From: an uncultured Sulfurovum sp.
Lineage (GTDB): Bacteria; Campylobacterota; Campylobacteria; Campylobacterales; Sulfurovaceae
Direction of reading: 5' to 3'
NCBI GenBank assembly: GCA_902727895.1
Contig: CACVAP010000093.1
Span: forward strand, 42,253 to 106,252
Length of the DNA: 64,000 nt
In this document: one piece after another, positions 61,140-64,000 of the stretch
How positions within the stretch are numbered: the stretch's first letter is position 1
Layout: every line of letters starts with the position of its first letter
Notes under the pieces: generated by a model
Told to the model about the DNA's origin: nothing
Seen by the model: only the letters and a program-made list of their open reading frames with translations
Databases searched by the model: none
Position numbers and translations under genes: made by a program

Positions 61140-64000
61140 ATGATTATAAAAAGTACTTTTATAACAAAACTATTGCTAATTTTTCTTCATACAACTATTC
61201 TAAATGCAAATATCAGTGGTATTGTCTTTCAAGATTTACCCGTAAACAATCAATCACTTAATACTTATGGTGTAAAAGATACTAATGAACTGGGTATTCC
61301 AGGAATCAGAGTCATAGCTTACCCATCTGGTTTAACTACGACAAGTGACTTAAATGGTTCTTGGTCATTAGCAACAACAAGTGATTCAAGAATTGAATTT
61401 TCTAATATTCCCTCCTACTTACAGGAAAGTCCAAACGCCAATATCAATAATTCATCTGTTCAATTTATTAAGAATCATACTATAAATACTAACTTTGGAC
61501 TACATGACCCAGCTGATTTCTCAAATACTATAAATCCACTATATGTATCTAATCTACAACAAAATGGTACTCATCAGGGTAGTACTATACAAAACTTACA
61601 AACGGTTCATTACGATGCTACAGGGTTAAATGCTGACTTTCAAACAGATACAGGAGCACAAGGTACAGGAGAAATTCCACAAGATATATTACTCATGAAT
61701 CAACTTGGTTCAGTGTGGGGGAAAGCATATCAAAAAAATAAAAAACGTCTATTTATCTCTAGTATGCTCCAACGACATATCGGGTTTGCAAATAGCCCAG
61801 CTGACATTTATCTGACAGATTATACACTAGGGACACCTGCTAGTCTAATTGGTAACTTTTCACTTCAAGGTAGAACTCCAGCTAATGGAGGTTCTATAAT
61901 TAATTTAGGTACCATTGACAGAACTAGTAGTTCTGATAATATTCTAACGAATGATCCATTACTTCAAAATATAGACTTAGATGCTTATGCTAAAGTTGGG
62001 AAAGTTGCTTACGGAGGCATTGATATTGATCATAACACAAATACACTTTGGTTAATAAACCTAAATCAAAAAGGAATTATTTCACTTGATATTTCAGGAG
62101 ACTTTAATTCACTCAAAACAGCTAGTATAAACCAGTACCCTATTGAAAGTTTACTAAATACTCCAGTCTGTACACAAGGTGAATTAAGACCTTGGGCAAT
62201 CAAAATACATAAAGGGAAGGGTTACATTGGTACCATTTGTGATGGTTCAATTTCTAAATCAACTCAAGACTTATCAGCACATATTCTTTCTTTTAATCTC
62301 TCTAATCCTTCTATAGGCTTTACAAGAGAGCTCGATTTTCAATTAAATTATGCTCGACAACTACGAAACTGGTATGCTTGGGAAAACAGTTACTTTAACC
62401 CTACCTATCCCAAAGCGTATAATGGTCTTATCTATGGGCAACCTATTTTAAGTGATATTGAATTTGATAAACATGACAATATGTATCTTGCATTTCTTGA
62501 TAGATATTCAACCCAAATAGGTAAAGAAAACTATAAAGCAATTTCAGGAACTACTGAAACTGAGAATGCTTATACCTATGGAGACATATTAAAAGTTTGT
62601 AATAACAATGGTATTTATCAAAGAGAGGGTACAGGTAATTGTTTAGGAAATAACTATACTGATTTAAATGTTACTGAATTCTTCAATGATCAAGGTGGTG
62701 ACCGAAATAGAGAATCATCCCTTGGCTCACTTGCTATTTTAAAAGGAAGTAACCAATTATTACTTACAATGATGGATCCCCATCCAGAAACAACTTCAGG
62801 AACTACAAATCGTACTTACTGGTTCACACAAGGTACGCATACTTTAAGTACTATTGATGGTTCTATTCAAAACTGGTATTCTCATGCAAACACGTTAGGT
62901 GAAGGATTAAATGGAAAGGCTAATGGACTAGGAGACATTGAACTGATTACCGATGCAGCTCCTATAGAAGTAGGAGATCGTATTTGGAGAGATAGTAATA
63001 AAAATGGAATTCAAGATGCAAATGAATCTGGTATTTCTGGCGTAGAGGTACAACTACTTTGTGATAATGTTATTCTTGGAACTGTCACTACAAATACAAA
63101 TGGAAACTATATTTTCTCAAATGATTCAAAACAAATAACAACTTCAAGTCATCAATACAATATTACAGCACTTAAGGAAAATACAAATAACTGTACTATC
63201 CGTATCCCAAATACAAGTGGAACTAATAAACAAGGTCAATTAAGTAATAATAGCCTAACTATCCCGAATAAAGGTGAAGGAAATAATACTAAACTAAATG
63301 ATAGTAATGCTATTCAAAATGGAGACCACAGTGAACTTCTGATCAAAGCCTTAGACATACCAATAGCTGGAAGTAATAACCATAGTTTTGATGCTGGATT
63401 TATACCTAATAACACTGTTGTTATCCCTCCTGTTATTCCCCCTGTTGTTCCTACCCTATTAACATTAGGTAACTACATTTGGATTGATGAAAATAAAGAT
63501 GGAATTCAAGATAATAACGAATCTGGAGAGAATGGTATAACCATTAATCTTTACAGTACTTCTGATTGTACTGGAAAGATCACCCAAACAACGACTTCTT
63601 CTAATGGTGGTACTTCTCATACTGATGGATTCTATCAATTTACAGGACTGGCTTCTTCTACTTATTGTGTTGAATTTGTACTTCCTCCTAACCATCTAGT
63701 CTCTCCCTCTACAGGTACTAATGATGCTAAAAACTCTGATGCTAACAGTAGTGGTTTTATTACCAACATTAATTTAACAGTTGATTCAGAAAATGAAGAT
63801 ATTGGTATTTATCCTAATAATACTGTTGTTATCCCTCCTGTTATTCCCCCTGTTATTCCTAATCCATTAACACTAGGTAACTACATTTGGATTGATGAAA
63901 ATAAAGATGGAATTCAAGATAATAACGAATCTGGAGAGAATGGTATAACCATTAATCTTTACAGTACTTCTGATTGTACTGGAAAGATCACCCAAACAAC
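61140..64000 (+). CDS. large secreted SdrD-B repeat protein (partial, continues beyond right edge)
   Basis: At least 953 codons with no stop before the edge. It starts at ATG 61140 with AAGG about ten bases upstream. A signal peptide (STFITKLLLIFLHTTILNA, cleavage near residue 23) shows secretion. An SdrD-B-like unit at about 25-100 is followed by a large beta-rich region (about 110-600) and then units with GDRIWRDSNKNGIQDANESG (about 617) and GNYIWIDENKDGIQDNNESG (about 781 and 917), calcium-binding-like loops, joined by VIPPVIPP linkers. Acidic N-glycosylation sequons D/E-X-N-X-S/T occur at N72, N510, N628, N715, N793, N869, N929. C-terminal anchor unknown. Confidence 0.85.
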   Translation, partial: MIIKSTFITKLLLIFLHTTILNANISGIVFQDLPVNNQSLNTYGVKDTNELGIPGIRVIAYPSGLTTTSDLNGSWSLATTSDSRIEFSNIPSYLQESPNANINNSSVQFIKNHTINTNFGLHDPADFSNTINPLYVSNLQQNGTHQGSTIQNLQTVHYDATGLNADFQTDTGAQGTGEIPQDILLMNQLGSVWGKAYQKNKKRLFISSMLQRHIGFANSPADIYLTDYTLGTPASLIGNFSLQGRTPANGGSIINLGTIDRTSSSDNILTNDPLLQNIDLDAYAKVGKVAYGGIDIDHNTNTLWLINLNQKGIISLDISGDFNSLKTASINQYPIESLLNTPVCTQGELRPWAIKIHKGKGYIGTICDGSISKSTQDLSAHILSFNLSNPSIGFTRELDFQLNYARQLRNWYAWENSYFNPTYPKAYNGLIYGQPILSDIEFDKHDNMYLAFLDRYSTQIGKENYKAISGTTETENAYTYGDILKVCNNNGIYQREGTGNCLGNNYTDLNVTEFFNDQGGDRNRESSLGSLAILKGSNQLLLTMMDPHPETTSGTTNRTYWFTQGTHTLSTIDGSIQNWYSHANTLGEGLNGKANGLGDIELITDAAPIEVGDRIWRDSNKNGIQDANESGISGVEVQLLCDNVILGTVTTNTNGNYIFSNDSKQITTSSHQYNITALKENTNNCTIRIPNTSGTNKQGQLSNNSLTIPNKGEGNNTKLNDSNAIQNGDHSELLIKALDIPIAGSNNHSFDAGFIPNNTVVIPPVIPPVVPTLLTLGNYIWIDENKDGIQDNNESGENGITINLYSTSDCTGKITQTTTSSNGGTSHTDGFYQFTGLASSTYCVEFVLPPNHLVSPSTGTNDAKNSDANSSGFITNINLTVDSENEDIGIYPNNTVVIPPVIPPVIPNPLTLGNYIWIDENKDGIQDNNESGENGITINLYSTSDCTGKITQT
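63405..64000 (+). repeat. 408-bp intragenic tandem repeats (136 residues each)
   Basis: The first unit begins at 63405 (residue 756) and the second at 63813 (residue 892). About 120 bases from the VIPP linker's downstream gnYIWID segment to the window edge are identical between units. More units probably follow. Confidence 0.85.

Noticed and set aside
63465..63695. Minus-strand ORF inside the SdrD-B gene
   Set aside because: It is a shadow of the long plus-strand frame; it has no ribosome site and its residues reflect reversed repeat codons.

Overview
This is a low-GC bacterial chromosome segment. Its gene content suggests a Campylobacterota member, perhaps a marine Arcobacteraceae or Sulfurimonas-like organism. 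The reasons are a pglA-B-C-E-F set that resembles Campylobacter jejuni N-glycosylation proteins along most of their length, and an Epsilonproteobacteria-like dcd/min/moaC neighbourhood. The taxonomic call is inference from remembered sequences; no search was run.

Region 1 (1-26,933, all minus strand) is one long surface-glycan locus. It reads from manC-gmd-fcl (GDP-L-fucose) through a Wzx-type flippase, an FkbM methyltransferase, a GT10 fucosyltransferase, an acyltransferase, several GT2 and CgeB-like glycosyltransferases and two poorly understood proteins. It then passes through a VTC/CotH/DUF4956 cassette into pglA, pglB (oligosaccharyltransferase), pglC, a short left-handed beta-helix acyltransferase, pglE and pglF, and ends with kdsD, galE and a partial ugd. 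Together these could build a lipid-linked, possibly fucosylated oligosaccharide and transfer it to asparagine in periplasmic proteins. The middle (about 10-22 kb) is visibly richer in A+T and looks like the variable part.

Region 2 (27,040-38,031, minus strand) is small-molecule metabolism. It holds metK, an Lsr-like set (AI-2 kinase LsrK, a class II aldolase, an LsrG-like protein) and a secreted minimal ATP-dependent DNA ligase. It also holds a five-gene set that can make and recycle glucosylglycerate: galU, glucosylglycerate/sucrose phosphorylase, glucosyl-3-phosphoglycerate synthase, glycerate kinase and an HAD phosphatase.

Region 3 (38,196-50,617) is mostly housekeeping. It has a glutamate-synthase-like protein, a winged-helix/ATPase/DUF4325 regulator with a clear palindromic operator, an LplT-PlsC-acyl-ligase fusion with its MerR regulator, a SurA-like chaperone, dcd, a BON-LysM protein, minC-D-E, a PqiA-like protein, DUF493 and moaC.

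Region 4 (50,814-64,000) is a second polysaccharide locus. On the plus strand are wza, wzc (tyrosine kinase), a CpsB-type phosphatase, and wbpP and wbpO for UDP-GalNAcA. Facing them on the minus strand are a polysaccharide deacetylase, an HAD phosphatase, an ATP-grasp enzyme and a GT4 glycosyltransferase. Divergent from these is a very large secreted repeat protein with SdrD-B domains that runs off the right edge. It carries at least seven acidic N-glycosylation sequons of the kind PglB recognises. No tRNA, rRNA, CRISPR array, insertion sequence or prophage was seen, and no stretch over 300 bases lacks a gene.
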